From NCBI GenBank assembly GCA_024195265.1, contig JAJLRJ010000007.1, positions 11,304,828 through 11,368,827 on the forward strand: 64,000 nucleotides of DNA. The letters run 5' to 3'. The position numbers and the translations under genes were made by a program. The notes under the pieces are model-generated. The model made no database searches and was not told the DNA's origin. It saw only the letters and a program-made list of their open reading frames with translations. The DNA is from Dendrophyllia cribrosa. Lineage: Eukaryota > Cnidaria > Anthozoa > Scleractinia > Dendrophylliidae. Shown piece by piece: positions 33,270-60,960 of this stretch (position 1 is the stretch's first letter; each line of letters starts with the position of its first letter).

Positions 33270-33689
33270 GAGGGGAGGGGAAGTGAAACAAGTTCACGCG
33301 AAGCCAAATTTTAATTTGATGCACACAATGAACATTTTCTGTCTTTAGTTTCTTACCTTTATATATTTCATTGGCTTCTTATTGAAGCACCATGAAGCTA
33401 ATGAATGTGACTAATTTTACGTTGCTGTGGTTTTGCATTGCTGCGCTTTGTGATTGACTGAAAAGTATCGTGCTACTCTCTCAACCAATCAGAATTGTCT
33501 AAAATTAGTCTGAACTTGAGTTCTCCCGCTCTTGGCGCTGGTTACATGCGTTTCTTAGAGTTCCGATTAGTTCGTTGAATTGTGTGACTGTTGTGATTGA
33601 CCAAACTTTGGTTTTGATTTTACGAAACTCAATTGAAAAAAAGCTCTATTATTATTTTATTTTTGCTATCCCTGAGGATCCTGTACCCC

Positions 33690-33690
<1 letters not shown>

Positions 33691-33747
<57 letters not shown>
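33691..33747 (+). repeat. Poly-C run (57 nt) followed by poly-A
   Basis: 57 consecutive C residues, then ACC and an A-rich run. The proline-rich ORF across it is an artefact of the homopolymer. Capable of i-motif/G-quadruplex formation, and of uncertain true length. Confidence 0.9.
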
Positions 33748-33963
33748 ACCAAAAAAAAAAAAAAAAAGAAAAAGTTCTCTCTTGCTAATTATTACAGTGT
33801 GGAAGAACTCCACAATATTTATGGTTGGCAGAACTAATGGGTTGTGCCTTTATCCCAGGGATGTTCCTCTACCCCTGGAATGTAGCTTTGCAAGCATGGG
33901 TGTGTCTTAACCCCTGTGGGTCTTACCCCAGGGATACACCGCACTGCCGTTTTGGATATCATT

Positions 33964-34242
33964 AACTCTTTCACTCCCAGAGTGTATTAGGGAGACATGT
34001 TGTGTAGTTCTAACTTTGGAGTCTGTTGACGAAATCGTATGTTGTGACCATTCAAATGAAACTTCTTCAGCAGTACTTTTGCATGGTACCATTTGTTCTA
34101 ACTTTCGAGTCTGTTGACGAAATAGTAAGTTGTGACCATTCAAATGAAACCTCTTCGGCAATAGTCAATTTCAATATTTTACAAAATGAAATTTAGGATT
34201 TTTCTAATTTTGATGTTTGGCACTCCTGAAATTAAAGGGTGT
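33964..34242 (-). repeat. Interspersed repeat, ACTCCCA-family copy with duplicated core
   Basis: Starts TTAACTCTTTCACTCCCAGA and ends CCTGAAATTAAAGGGT. The module GAGTCTGTTGACGAAAT...TTCAAATGAAAC occurs twice, as in the 17.3-kb copy but on the other strand. It lies in the 3' flank of HSP60. Confidence 0.65.
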
Positions 34243-34294
34243 AACCAGAAAAATAGAATCAGAAAGAATCAAACAAGCATGTGTTCACAAAAAT

Positions 34295-34300
34295 TTTATT
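34295..34300 (-). terminator. Poly(A) signal of HSP60
   Basis: AATAAA on the minus strand about 580 nt after the HSP60 stop codon, the first canonical signal noticed in that 3' flank. Confidence 0.5.
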
Positions 34301-34878
34301 GAGAAGCAGGTGGCATATCATTTAACTGTAGAATGGCTTCCACGATGTACAATCCAGTCAGTGAATAAAATTATAGCAAGCATGCAAGTACAACAAATGC
34401 AACAAAATGCAAGATGGCCTAAATTAGCTATCACATCTGCACAATTACTATTGCATCTTCCACAGCAATACTTGCTACTCCACAGAGACTCAAAGGTAGT
34501 ATATGGGCAGGACGAAATCAACCAAAGTGCAGACACTTGAAATGATCCGTTTGTGGCTGATCATTTACTTTTCTACTACATCTTTATTTTCCCCATTTCC
34601 TCATCCCTCCCTCCCTGCTTAAATTACCTCTGAGTCTCTGCGGAAGAGCTACAGTAACCCCTGAAACTGAACATAGCTTTGGTTTCTCATTGCAATTTTA
34701 CACAGACAACATTTCTGCTTGTGGAGAAATTGCACTTATAAAGCAATACAGTGTACAGAGACCACAATTCAAAGATTAGACATAATCTCACACAACCAGC
34801 ATTACTAAAATGTTTCCAGGCAGAGGTGCTCAACACTGAACCACAGATTCATTCTTCTTCAGTGTCTTGTCCATTCAT

Positions 34879-47645
<12,767 letters not shown>

Positions 47646-48669
47646 TCTAAAAACAAAATAATATTATCAGGGAGAACATTATGACAGGAGGTTAAAACAT
47701 TTATTGGCACCCATCTTCAGGGTAACCCTGGCAGACAGGTATCCCCTGGGATTTAAACACTTTTCTTAACAGTTTTTAAACCAGGACCAACAGAATGGAG
47801 AATTGCATCACACTTCTGAAGGTCTTGATGAGCACCCAAGTGATTACCACAAGAAGAACAGTCAGAGAGTTACATCACATCAAAATGCAAAAGCCCAGGG
47901 GTTTCTTGTGGCCATCACCCTGCTCCCCACCTCACACCCCACACCCCTGCCAACAAGATAAGTGCTCACAAATTTAGCTGAAGTTTAAATTACTCAACAT
48001 GTGTCTAAATTTTGATTTTTTCTTTCAGCACTGCAGCTGGGCAAAGTGCCCCCAAATTAGTAGAATTTCTAAATTTACACTAACTTGAGGTGTTCTTCTA
48101 AACACTGTAGCGTTATATTACACGGATCACTAATTGTTGAAACTTACATATTATGCAATCGATCCAACACGTTGCACTAGTTATACAAAGCATAATGTCG
48201 ACACAATGACACGTCAAAAGTATTTAAAGTTATTTGCCGTTTTATTTCGGTTAAAAAGCAAACAAACTTTGCATTTCTAGAAATCCGTAGTTCTTATTGT
48301 AATAGTAAGCTTATTTTGTAAAATTGCTGACATGCAATAAGAATTGAAATTGCATGAGACAAGATAGCGTTCTGGGGAAAAAGTTGTTCTATCGGTATGG
48401 GCTGAGAGGTTACAAAGTTCTTGTAATTTCAATTTGCAGCAAAAATGAAAAATAAGTTTGCTTTTTTAAAAACTTGCCTGAAAATTTGGGGAGGGCGATT
48501 CTAAAGAAGACTTTTCGTGCAAATCATGTGTGTGTAAGCAGGTTTTGCATGACATGTGAGGGATCCATGTGGACCCATGTGAGCAACCGGGTGATTTGAC
48601 ACAAACAAAACTCAATAAATGAGCATTTTAAACCTAGAAAAATTAGATAAAACTAGCAAAATATCTTAC

Positions 48670-48830
48670 CTTATTGTTTAAGTATGTAATCAAGGGTTTA
48701 AAACTGAGTTTAATGCACAAAATTGTGCAAAATTCAGAGGACAGCGAAGAAGGATTGTAGCTTGTACGGGCCACGTGCCGAAAAGGACGAATCCGTACTA
48801 CTCGGCATGCTCTGTATAGGAGCAATTCAC
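48670..48830 (-). other. Putative non-coding first exon of HSP60
   Basis: A consensus minus-strand donor (AATAAG/gtaaga) at 48,669/48,670 pairs with the acceptor directly before the HSP60 ATG (ttttTAG/A-ATG at 47,646-47,649). A palindromic E-box GGCCACGTGCC lies at about 48,770. The transcription start is not visible. Confidence 0.5.
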
Positions 48831-49143
48831 GTCACTCTAGGGTGGGGATAAACCTATATTATTCTCATCAAGAAAAATATCTTTCGGTAACCGCTTTGAT
48901 CCCAATTTCTTTGTAACTTACACTATAGGTTAAGAAATTTATTTTAATGCAGGATTAACTTTATAGCACAGAAATACTAAAAGAAATAGCTAGTGGCTAT
49001 AATATTCTTTTAACCTTCCCCTCCCCAAATAGAAAGTAAGACACGCCTCCTGATTCATCTACGATTGCGCAGTTCGTTCTCTTACTCCACGTGTGAATTC
49101 GATATTTCCAACGGTGAAGGAGGCTCGTGGTTTCCCTGCGAAA
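48831..49143. promoter_or_regulatory. Bidirectional HSP60/HSP10 promoter region
   Basis: About 300 bp separates the presumed HSP60 first exon from the HSP10 start codon, in head-to-head orientation, the arrangement conserved in animals. TTCACGTCAC (CRE/ATF-like) lies at about 48,826 and CCACGTG at about 49,087. By eye no clean triple nGAAn heat-shock element was found; GAATTCGATATTTCC near 49,095 is only a partial match. Confidence 0.6.
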
Positions 49144-52100
49144 ATGGTGAGTATTTCCACAGTTTAGGTCGCAAACTGAGAATCTTAATTTATATTTAAT
49201 ATTTTTTAAGCTTGGTACAGTTTACTGCATACTTTTTCCAAAAAGATCTTTAAAAATGTCATCTGCAACAAGGCGGTTTTCCTCCAATAAATTATTAGCT
49301 GGAATTCAACGATCTGAGCTGAACAAAATTTCTGCTCACCTTTTTCCATATTATTAAACTAAAGGTTATTCTTAGATGGTCTTGTTAAGAAGTCTGTGAA
49401 TTAAACTTCATTTCGCGTTTCCTTGCATAGTTATTTTATTTATAATATGGAAAAAATAATCAAAAATGCGTTTCTCCCTCTCAGGCTGCTATTCGAAGAT
49501 TCAAGCCACTTTTTGACAGGATTGTGGTGGAAAAATTTCTTCCAGAAATAGTATGTATAATTTATCAGTTTGTATGTCATTACTGAAGGACATTTAGGCC
49601 CCATCTACATGGAAAGAGGATGATCCTAGTGCTAGGATGATCCTACAGTGTAGAAGGTTCATTTGGTTTACATGTATAAATGCGGCTTCCAGGATCAACT
49701 TTTCATTTGGTTTACATGAAAAATTCGGCAGGATGGCCCCAGTTCCTTTAAGTTTGGTGCAGTTGCAAAGCAAGACGGCAGGCGACAATAACAAAAACTC
49801 CTGAGGGCTCCTGAGGCTGTTAATAATAATAATAATAATATGCATTTGTATAGCGCAAATTCTATATACATATTCAAATGCGCTTCACAATCAATCAGAC
49901 CCACCCCACCCATGAACAAGTAACACTGAGGGTGGTCACAGCCAGGGTTTGTTACATCCTCAGTGGTTCTTTTACGTCCCCATGGGAGACGGGACTGCCA
50001 TTTCTATGTGGTCATCCGAGCCACGTGAAGGTCTAACCATTTGCCGATGCCATAGCAAAGGCATCACCTTCATCCTCAGTTATTCTAAGACCCTGAGTGT
50101 TGGTCCGGCCGGGGTTCGAACCCGAGACCTCCCGCTCTGCAAACCGGTGCTCTATCAACTGAGCTAACCAGGCGGTGGTTACATGAAGCTGTTTACATGA
50201 AGCTAGCATGAACCAAGCTAGCGCTAGGATCATCCTACCTCTCAGATAGGATGATCCTAGCACTAGGGCCAAATGCAACCCTTCGCATGTAAACTGAAAG
50301 CAAAAAAAATGTTGCGCTTGGATGATCCTAGTGCTAGGTAGATCCTAGCACTAGGATCATCCCCTTTCCATGGAACATTAAATCTTTGCCAGGGATACAA
50401 ATTTCATCGAAACAGGTTACAACGTTGTTATATTTTGATGGATTTTAGTCCTGGTGACTTTTGTAGCCATGTGACTACTCTTCCCTGTAAACCGTGACAG
50501 GGAAAGATATTTTGGCTGCCTTCAAAGTATCTATTGTGATGCTGTGAGTCTATTTAATGCATCACATGGTACATTTGTCTGTACCACGTGATGGCATTTT
50601 TTTTGTCAGATGTTTGAGTTCAAACACTGCGCAAAGAAAGTGCAATCACACTCTACAAAAAAGCTCAAATTATACCGTCAAATATACTGAATCACATCCC
50701 TAGATATATCTGTGCCAACCACATGAATGAAGGAGATCATAATGGGAACATGGATCCTGGGCTTTCATCATTTTGCAAAGGAAATAAGGCCTTATGGGCA
50801 GAAAACTGTTTTTCATTGTGAACCATTTTCCATCCACCATCCTCTTTCCACTGCACCCCTAGCCCCTCCTGTCCCCTAGCAGCAAGGCTGGATCTGCCAC
50901 TGGCCAGTGATTATTAGTAATTATTGGATTCTGTTTTTGTATTGATAAAATTGTCAAGGCATAATGGTTTGGTCACTTCTGCATGTATAAAACTGACTGT
51001 CTGTAGATATGACATCCCATCTGCATGGATTAATGCTGTTGTCTGTGGATTTGTCACATGATGCTGTAATTCTTTTTTTTCTCAGAAAACCAAAGGAGGA
51101 GTTCTTCTTCCAGAAAAAGGCCAGGATAAAGTGTTGGAGGGAACAGTGGTTGCCGTGGGACCAGGTGCTAGAGATAAGGTAAGTGAAAAGAAAGCACGAA
51201 GAAGTTAGGAAGAAAATGATACAGTAAAAACCCACATATAAGAACCTAGAATTTTCAAGATCAGGCTGAACAGGTTCTTATGTTTCAGGGTACTTTTTGA
51301 CAAATCAGGCTGATTAGGTTCTTAATAGGATCTTATATTTTTCAGAGTTTGTCGTAGCATAATCATTCACAGAAATATTACACTACTAGCACATAATGGT
51401 TTAGAACTAGTTTAAATAACAAACATATGCTTTCCTAGCTAAATAATAACAGTCAGAATGCTTGTTAGAGGTTTCACATACAGTTAATATCCAGAATTTT
51501 GATAATCGAAATTGGAGTGATCTTTTGTATAAGAACCTCTTTTTCCTCGCCAGGCTGAACAGGTTCTTATAAAATTGAGTATTAAAATACTGAATTTCAG
51601 CCTGTAGGTTCTTATAATTGTGCGGGTTTTTACTGTATTTTTGAGGTGGTAGAAAGTGAAAGAGATAGAAAAATGTAATATTTTGCAACATTATTTCAAA
51701 AGCATAATGTGACAGTTGGCACACAGAAATGGAAAAACTGGAAATAAAGCAAGAAGTGAAAAGTTTAGCAAAACATGTTTGCTTTGCATGTGAACACACC
51801 TTTTTACTGGCCAGAAGTGTGTGAATTTAAAGAGGTAGTCAAGCCAAAAAACATGAAATTGACACCTACAGTATTATATTGATAATAGTAATAATAATAA
51901 TTAATTTGTTACTTATATAGCCCAATCAGCATGAACCCAAATGCACCTTACTTTCACAGTTAACTTTTTACACAAAAACCCCAGACACCACCACCAAAAA
52001 AAAATATTTAAAAATGTTATATCCCATCACTCTTCCTTTTATCTTTGAATAAACACCAAGTGAAGAAAAAGTGTTTATCTTTTAATCCACATATGTTTGC

Positions 52101-52977
52101 ATATATGTCTGGCAAAAAAAGTACCCTAGCTTATTCACTGTTACATTTATTTTTACAAAAACCTCAATAATTATTTTTTTGCTTTAACTTTCAGTCCGGC
52201 AGCATTGTTCCAGTGAGTGTGAAAGTGGGTGACAAGGTGTTACTACCAGAGTACGGAGGAACTAAAGTGGCTATGGAGGAAAAGGTTTAGATTCATTACT
52301 TTTAAATACAGCGTGTTCAGATAACAGGAAGATACCATATTATGCTTCAAAATGCAGAAAAAGTGACAAGCTCCTCAGGTTTTTTAAAAATGCTGATCTA
52401 CCAACCTGTAGAAAGCAACGGAAGTAATGATCACTATTTATTTTTGAGCCGTACTGCGAACAGTTTTCTACTCCAATCAAGTTTGAAAAAGTAGCATTTC
52501 CAACAGCAGAACCTTGCGTTTCCAAGCCACATTTGTGACATTGCTACAGACAAAGTTGAAAAATGTTGCACTCAAATTAATGCAAATGGCAGTAATCTGG
52601 TGCATAATGAAGGGCTATAATGTTGGCTCTATGCTTCATAGAATTTCCTAATTTTCTCCTATTTTTTTAAAATATTTTTTCTATCATGTTTTGTTCAAAA
52701 TTTTCCCTTTTTCTTCACCCAAAGGCATGTGGGCTAAAAAGGAGTAAAGGACCATTCAAAATTGAACCTACTTAAACAACCCAGCTCTGGAGTATAACAG
52801 TTTTTGTAGCTGATAACTAGAAAGGAATATTGCAATTTGTTTGTAGTTGATAACTAGAAAGGAATATTGCTATTAAAAATCTGAACAACAAAGTGTAGCT
52901 AAAATTCGCCATTTACTTTTTCTCAACAGGAATACCATATCTATCGTGATGTTGACATCCTTGGTGTGTTTGAGTAG
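49144..52977 (+). CDS. HSPE1: Mitochondrial 10-kDa heat shock protein (co-chaperonin HSP10)
   Basis: Five exons: 49,144-49,146 (the ATG alone), 49,485-49,550, 51,086-51,178, 52,195-52,284, 52,930-52,977. All introns are GT-AG in phase 0, giving 99 aa (human 102). The protein begins with the basic [19 protein letters not shown], which doubles as an uncleaved mitochondrial signal in this family. The mobile loop that contacts HSP60 follows ([11 protein letters not shown], residues 24-34), then [10 protein letters not shown] and the conserved [19 protein letters not shown]. It ends [11 protein letters not shown]. It caps the HSP60 chamber in the mitochondrial matrix. Intron 2 carries an inverted-repeat element with a nested SINE; intron 3 carries a mariner-like MITE. 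Confidence 0.95.
49597..50374. mobile_element. Inverted-repeat element rich in GGATGATCCTAG, split by a SINE
   Basis: The left end (GGCCCCATCTACATGGAAAG, then AGGATGATCCTAGTGCTAGG) is mirrored on the right (CCTAGCACTAGGATCATCCC, then CTTTCCATGG). Internally the palindrome AGGATGATCCTA recurs several times. A SINE has inserted in the middle. In HSP10 intron 2. Confidence 0.65.
49820..50173 (-). mobile_element. tRNA-derived SINE with ATT-repeat tail
   Basis: The minus strand begins CCTGGTTAGCTCAGTTGATA (A box), with the B box GGTTCGAACCC 40 nt later, and is then unrelated to tRNA (AACACTCAGGGTCTTAGAAT and so on). It ends TTGCGCTATACAAATGCATA and (ATT)n at 49,820-49,840, a LINE-like 3' tail. 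About 354 bp, apparently full length. Confidence 0.8.
50450..50990 (+). repeat. Left copy of an inverted duplication around HSP10 exons 3-5
   Basis: Contains GTGATGCTGTGAGTCTATTT, GGGCAGAAAACTGTTTTTCA, TCCATCCACCATCCTCTTTC and TATTGATAAAATTGTCAAGG in this order; the same words appear inverted at 54,660-55,270. Confidence 0.75.
51222..51635. mobile_element. mariner/pogo-like MITE (414 bp)
   Basis: CAGTAAAAACCCACATATAA on the left and its near-complement TTATAATTGTGCGGGTTTTT-ACTG on the right, with TA flanks (51,220-51,221, 51,636-51,637). Internal AGGTTCTTATAT words repeat. In HSP10 intron 3. Confidence 0.75.
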
Positions 52978-54219
52978 TGCTCACAATGAACCAATCACTT
53001 TAATATCAAACTGCATAGCTGGACAAGAAAAGTATTTGCCTGAATGAAACTTCTTAGCTCAAAAATAGATGATCTTCAGAACAGTGGTACAGCTGGAAAC
53101 TCAACAATACTTCCTGTCTTTTGTTTTGTAATAACACTACGATCACTGTTGCTTTTGCAACTAGTAATAAGTTTCATGTCTAGGCAATATTTTCTACAGC
53201 ATATGCAACAATCGTTTAAAACAAATGTGGCCGAGAAAGCAAAATACATTGCCCTTATCTTTAATCCTCAATAAACGTATGGTGAAAATAGCAATTTTTT
53301 CTCTAGTGCAAGACTTGAACTAGTGGCTTTTCAAAAAAACAAACAATAAAGTTATGGTTCTGACAATTGTGTTTTTTGTCTTGGGCTATATATTATCTTA
53401 ACCAAGTACGAGGGCCATACTGGGAGAATATAGGCCCAAAGTCTTGGCAGTCTGTTCCAAGTATAAAACAGACCAAGGGCTGATATTCTCCCAACATAGT
53501 CCAGAACAAGCATGGTTAATAAGAGGTATATTGCATGACTAAAAAAGGTGAAAAAGTCCCATGCTTCCATTTTGGAAATTACCCAGTCTAATACTTGAAA
53601 AATGTCAGGCCAGCAACTAAGATTTCCGTGTTTCTAACTGCTCGGATGAAAGCCCGGGATGAATGGTTGCGTGAGTAATTTTCAGCTTTTAGGTTGGTAT
53701 TTACATTAAGCCTCGTATGAGGATAATATTGAACCAGCTCTTCGGAGATTAATCACCAAGATTCATTATTTTAAACATTTGCTTTGATTCTTATCCACAG
53801 AACCACATATACAGGACAATTCTACATTTGGCAGTTTTCACCATATATATCTTAGCAGTAGTCACATGTGCCTGTTTGGCGACTATTTTTGTTATTGGCC
53901 CTCTCGACAATGTTAGTTGTGTAACAAATAACCTGTTATACTAAGGCTTCACAAGCAGGCCGTTTGATCCCATTTTGTATACTTAGTGGTCAAGTTCAAT
54001 TAAAGCAAATTTTGTTTAAAAGACAATGAACAAAAAATATATTTGGATTGTTTGAAATAAGAGAGAACTAGATGACAAAATGCATTAAATTTGTTGCTAA
54101 TTTTGATTTAGGGGACAGTCCCATGCACTTTTTGTGTATCGTAAATTGCATCATTCAAAAGCATGTGCCAACATGTTTTGTCAAACTTTGAACAAATTCA
54201 AATGCATTTTGTTGACTGA
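52978..54219. other. Intergenic DNA downstream of HSP10
   Basis: HSP10 3' UTR followed by AT-rich sequence. GGGAGAATAT at 53,430 and GATATTCTCCC at 53,491 form a weak inverted repeat, probably an old MITE at 53,385-53,540. No coding exon seen. Confidence 0.45.
53270..53275 (+). terminator. Poly(A) signal of HSP10
   Basis: AATAAA about 290 nt after the HSP10 stop. A second AATAAA follows at 53,345-53,350; either could be used. Confidence 0.5.
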
Positions 54220-54382
54220 GGGCCTGGTCGCACTACAGTCAAAAACAAAAATTAGCCCGTGCAAAATGACATAAAAACAAAAACATTCCACAAAAAGCGT
54301 GTCCCACCAGAGCGGCTTCTTTTGTTTTCCTCGATTTTTGCACGGGTTAATTTTTGTTTTTGACTGTAGTGCGACCAGGCCC
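54220..54382. mobile_element. Hairpin MITE (163 bp)
   Basis: GGGCCTGGTCGCACTACAGT...CAAAAATTA on the left versus TTAATTTTTG...ACTGTAGTGCGACCAGGCCC on the right; arms about 48 bp with almost no mismatch. Confidence 0.8.
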
Positions 54383-54659
54383 CAATTCAAATAATTAATA
54401 CAAAAACTTCCTTTGCATTTAAAATAAGGCAAGTTGTTGTAACAAAGCAATGAAATCAGTAAAAATATTTTAAAAACAAAATTAATGAGTTCATTCACAA
54501 AAGAATGTTCCATTTTCTCTGTTTGAGTTGTCTTTTTGAAAATACCCACTCTAACCAACTTGACTTCTTAAACTCAAGTACTTAGAAGGATAAGTGATAA
54601 CATTTACACACACAAAAAAACTTGCATAATTTTTTTATGAAGCGTGCAATTGGAAAATC

Positions 54660-55270
54660 ATTACAATACAATGCAGAAGTGACCAAACCATTAATTATTT
54701 TTAGGCCTTGACAATTTTATCAATACAAAAACGGAATCCAATAATTGCTAATAATCACTGGAAAGTGGCAGATCTATCCTTGCTGCTAGGGGAAAGGAGG
54801 GGGAGGGGTGCAGTGGAAAGAGGATGGAAAATGGTTCACAATGAAAAACATTTTTCTGCCCATCAGGCCTCACTTCCTTCGCAAAATAATAAAAGCCCGG
54901 GATCCATGTTCCCATTCTGATCTCCTTCCTTCATGTAGTTGGCAGAGATGTATCTAGGGATGTGATCTGAAGGAGTAGGGGTAATACTGCCATCCTTTTC
55001 TTCCCATTAAACTGCAACACCCACAAATTTTATGGCTGCCTTCAGAGTAACGATCGTGATGCTGTGAGTCTATTTCAAATGCATCACGTGGTATATTTGT
55101 CTGTATAATTTGAGCTTTTTTGTATGGTGTGATTGCACTTGTTTTGTGCAGTGTTTGAACTCAAACATCTGACAAAAAAATGCTATCACATGGTACAGAC
55201 CAATGTACCATGTGATGCATTTGAAAGACTCACAGTATCATCAGTGATTAGATACTTTGAAGGCAGCCCA
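54660..55270 (-). repeat. Right copy of the inverted duplication
   Basis: Inverse of 50,450-50,990: CCTTGACAATTTTATCAATA, GAAAGAGGATGGAAAATGGT and GAAAAACATTTTTCTGCCCA are on the + strand. The distal end (55,040-55,270) is itself palindromic (ATGCATCACGTGGTA versus TACCATGTGATGCATTTGAA). Confidence 0.75.
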
Positions 55271-55971
55271 CTGTCTTCCCAGGGCCCACCCTTTCTGCTT
55301 CATTTGAGTCCCAAGGTTGGTAAGCATTGACATGAGGAATGTTGCTCCACCATTTATTTCTATACCTGAATTTACCTGGAAGGCATGGAACTACGACAAA
55401 ATTGGTGTTTTCCTGTTTTCCTTTAATGGTAGCTATATCAATTTCATTTTGGGCATTTGCACAAAGCAAAATGTTGACACACTTTTCTTTAACTCATTCC
55501 ATAATCTGTAAACTTGTTTTAATTCCCTGTGTATTACATCATTCAGTTGTCTAGACAGTTTTGTTTCACACAATGCATATTTATGTCATACTAAGATGTT
55601 TTGGTCATTTTAAATCTTTTTTTTTTTTTACTCTTCAATTCTTTGACTTTAAACTCAGTGTGGAAAATTTAAACCAATCTGTGGACTTAACCTTTTATTT
55701 GGTATTCACAAGATGCCCTTTGATGTATATCGCTGGTGCAATTCAGGGAATGGCTCTCAATTCAACACACTTTAGAAGACTTCTTCATCCTGCAAATTAA
55801 TTGGTCATCAAAGACATCTTTTGTCTTAAAAATTGATGATATCACAAATGGTACATGGCCTGTGGCCCTTCACAGGTGGTTTGAGGTGGTTTAGCTGTCA
55901 AAGGGTTGAAGTTGATCTATAAAAAATAATAACCAACACAATAAAAGTGTACAAAAGTTTACACAACTTGC
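55271..55971. other. Intergenic DNA between HSP10 and ATP synthase c
   Basis: No feature recognised. Short ORFs lack protein-like sequence or splice support. Confidence 0.4.
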
Positions 55972-55977
55972 TTTATT
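55972..55977 (-). terminator. Poly(A) signal of ATP synthase subunit c
   Basis: AATAAA on the minus strand about 130 nt after the stop codon. Confidence 0.6.
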
Positions 55978-56103
55978 TCTGACCATCACAGTTATTTCTT
56001 CACAAAATAAAATTAGCACATGCACACAAACAGCCCTTCCACAAAGCAGCCATTCACTAAAATTAATGGCATGAATTGATCACTCATGGACCATGAATAC
56101 AGT

Positions 56104-59645
<3,542 letters not shown>

Positions 59646-59827
59646 ATTCAAGGATAATTTCTCTGTCTGATAATGCCACGCTCCGTTCTACTTTTCAAGA
59701 TGGACGGCGAGGAGGGACGCTGCAATGCAACATGGGAATTCGTAGCGATTGCGTGGAATTCTGGGGCGGCACCTCGCTTGGGTGCAAAAACATAACATTG
59801 CATTTCATCGACTTTCGTCATGGCCAG
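59646..59827 (-). promoter_or_regulatory. Promoter and 5' UTR of ATP synthase c
   Basis: Short region between the start codon and a palindromic element. Contains TCAAGATGGACGGC (YY1-like, + strand) at about 59,697. No TATA box on the minus strand within it. Confidence 0.3.
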
Positions 59828-60053
59828 GGTATATACTCCATGGAGGTTTTTAATTATATGCACACAAAATTATCCGGCATTTATTTAGGGTTAAAAACTC
59901 ATTTTGAAATGGTTAGCTTTTATTTACTGTTATGGATATCACTACCCATAACAGTAAATAAAAGCTAACCATTTCAAAATGAGTTTTTAACCCTAAATAA
60001 ATGCCGGATAGTTTTGTGTGCATATAATTAAAAACCTCCATGGAGTATATGCC
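59828..60053. mobile_element. Near-perfect palindromic MITE (226 bp)
   Basis: GGTATATACTCCATGGAGGT...ACTGTTATGG on the left arm is mirrored by CCATAACAGT...ACCTCCATGGAGTATATGCC on the right; arms of about 108 bp with few mismatches around a ~10-nt loop at 59,940. Because of the symmetry both strands show the same short peptides. Confidence 0.85.
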
Positions 60054-60960
60054 AGCAGGACCAACGAATCGAATACAAAGAGAAATCAAGAGCTTAGAAA
60101 ATGGAAAAGAATTTCGACATATTATCAAAAAGTTAAGACGTTTTCTTTTCACTTGCTGAATCTTCTTAATACGGAAAACAGCTCACTTTTTAAAAATTGA
60201 AAATAGAGGACCGTTTTCCACCATCAGCCCGCGAAGCGCGAAGCGAGGCGGCTGGGTTTTTTCTGTTTTTTTTTTTTTTTTTCAAAAATAGTATTGAGAA
60301 AAACAACACATTGGGAGATTTACCACCGAATACTGGAACTAGAACAAAAAAAAAACTACACAAATCTGGGTTGTTTTACGATGATAAAGAAGACAAAATG
60401 AGAAGATGATATAAGGGGATCTACGCTTATTTTGAGCTGGAGTTCAAAGAATCGAAAAGGCAAAAGAGAACGAATTGGCTCTTCGAAATAAGAAAATAGT
60501 TACTTAATTATATTTGCAATGAGAAAAAAATAAAGATTTCACAGCCCTAGACTGCGCCTGAAAGTTAATTCAACAAACAAATTCTTTAATGAATCTCAAA
60601 CAGGTTATCATTAAAATTAAACAGTCAATTTTTTCTCTTCTATGTTCTACAGAATGCTAGAAGGGAAACCTTTCCATAAGGATGCAGTCACAATTTATGC
60701 ATATCAATAACAAATCGTTTCTGACATAAGCAATAATTTAAACCATGTACGTCTTTTCCCGACTTATGCTAGATCTAATACATCGGAGCTAAGAATGTGC
60801 ATTTGTCCGATTTTTCATATATAGCCGCAAATTTCACATATTTCTCTATCATTTTTCACGTTGTGCTCAATGAGCTTCAGAGTATTTAATGACTATAACC
60901 TAACAAATGATAACGAGCGAGATAATGAAGCACCGATGTTTTAATCAGTTATAAAACAAA
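60054..60960. other. AT-rich intergenic DNA
   Basis: A poly-T tract at 60,266-60,282 and a GCGAAGCG repeat at 60,230-60,245. No gene or transposon ends recognised. Confidence 0.45.

Noticed and set aside
48831..49143. Canonical heat-shock element in the HSP60/HSP10 promoter
   Set aside because: Only partial GAA/TTC matches seen by eye; a motif scan would be needed before annotating one.
50090..50173. tRNA gene on the minus strand
   Set aside because: A and B boxes are present, but the anticodon and acceptor stems do not pair well, and the sequence continues into a LINE-like tail with (ATT)n, so it is the head of a SINE.
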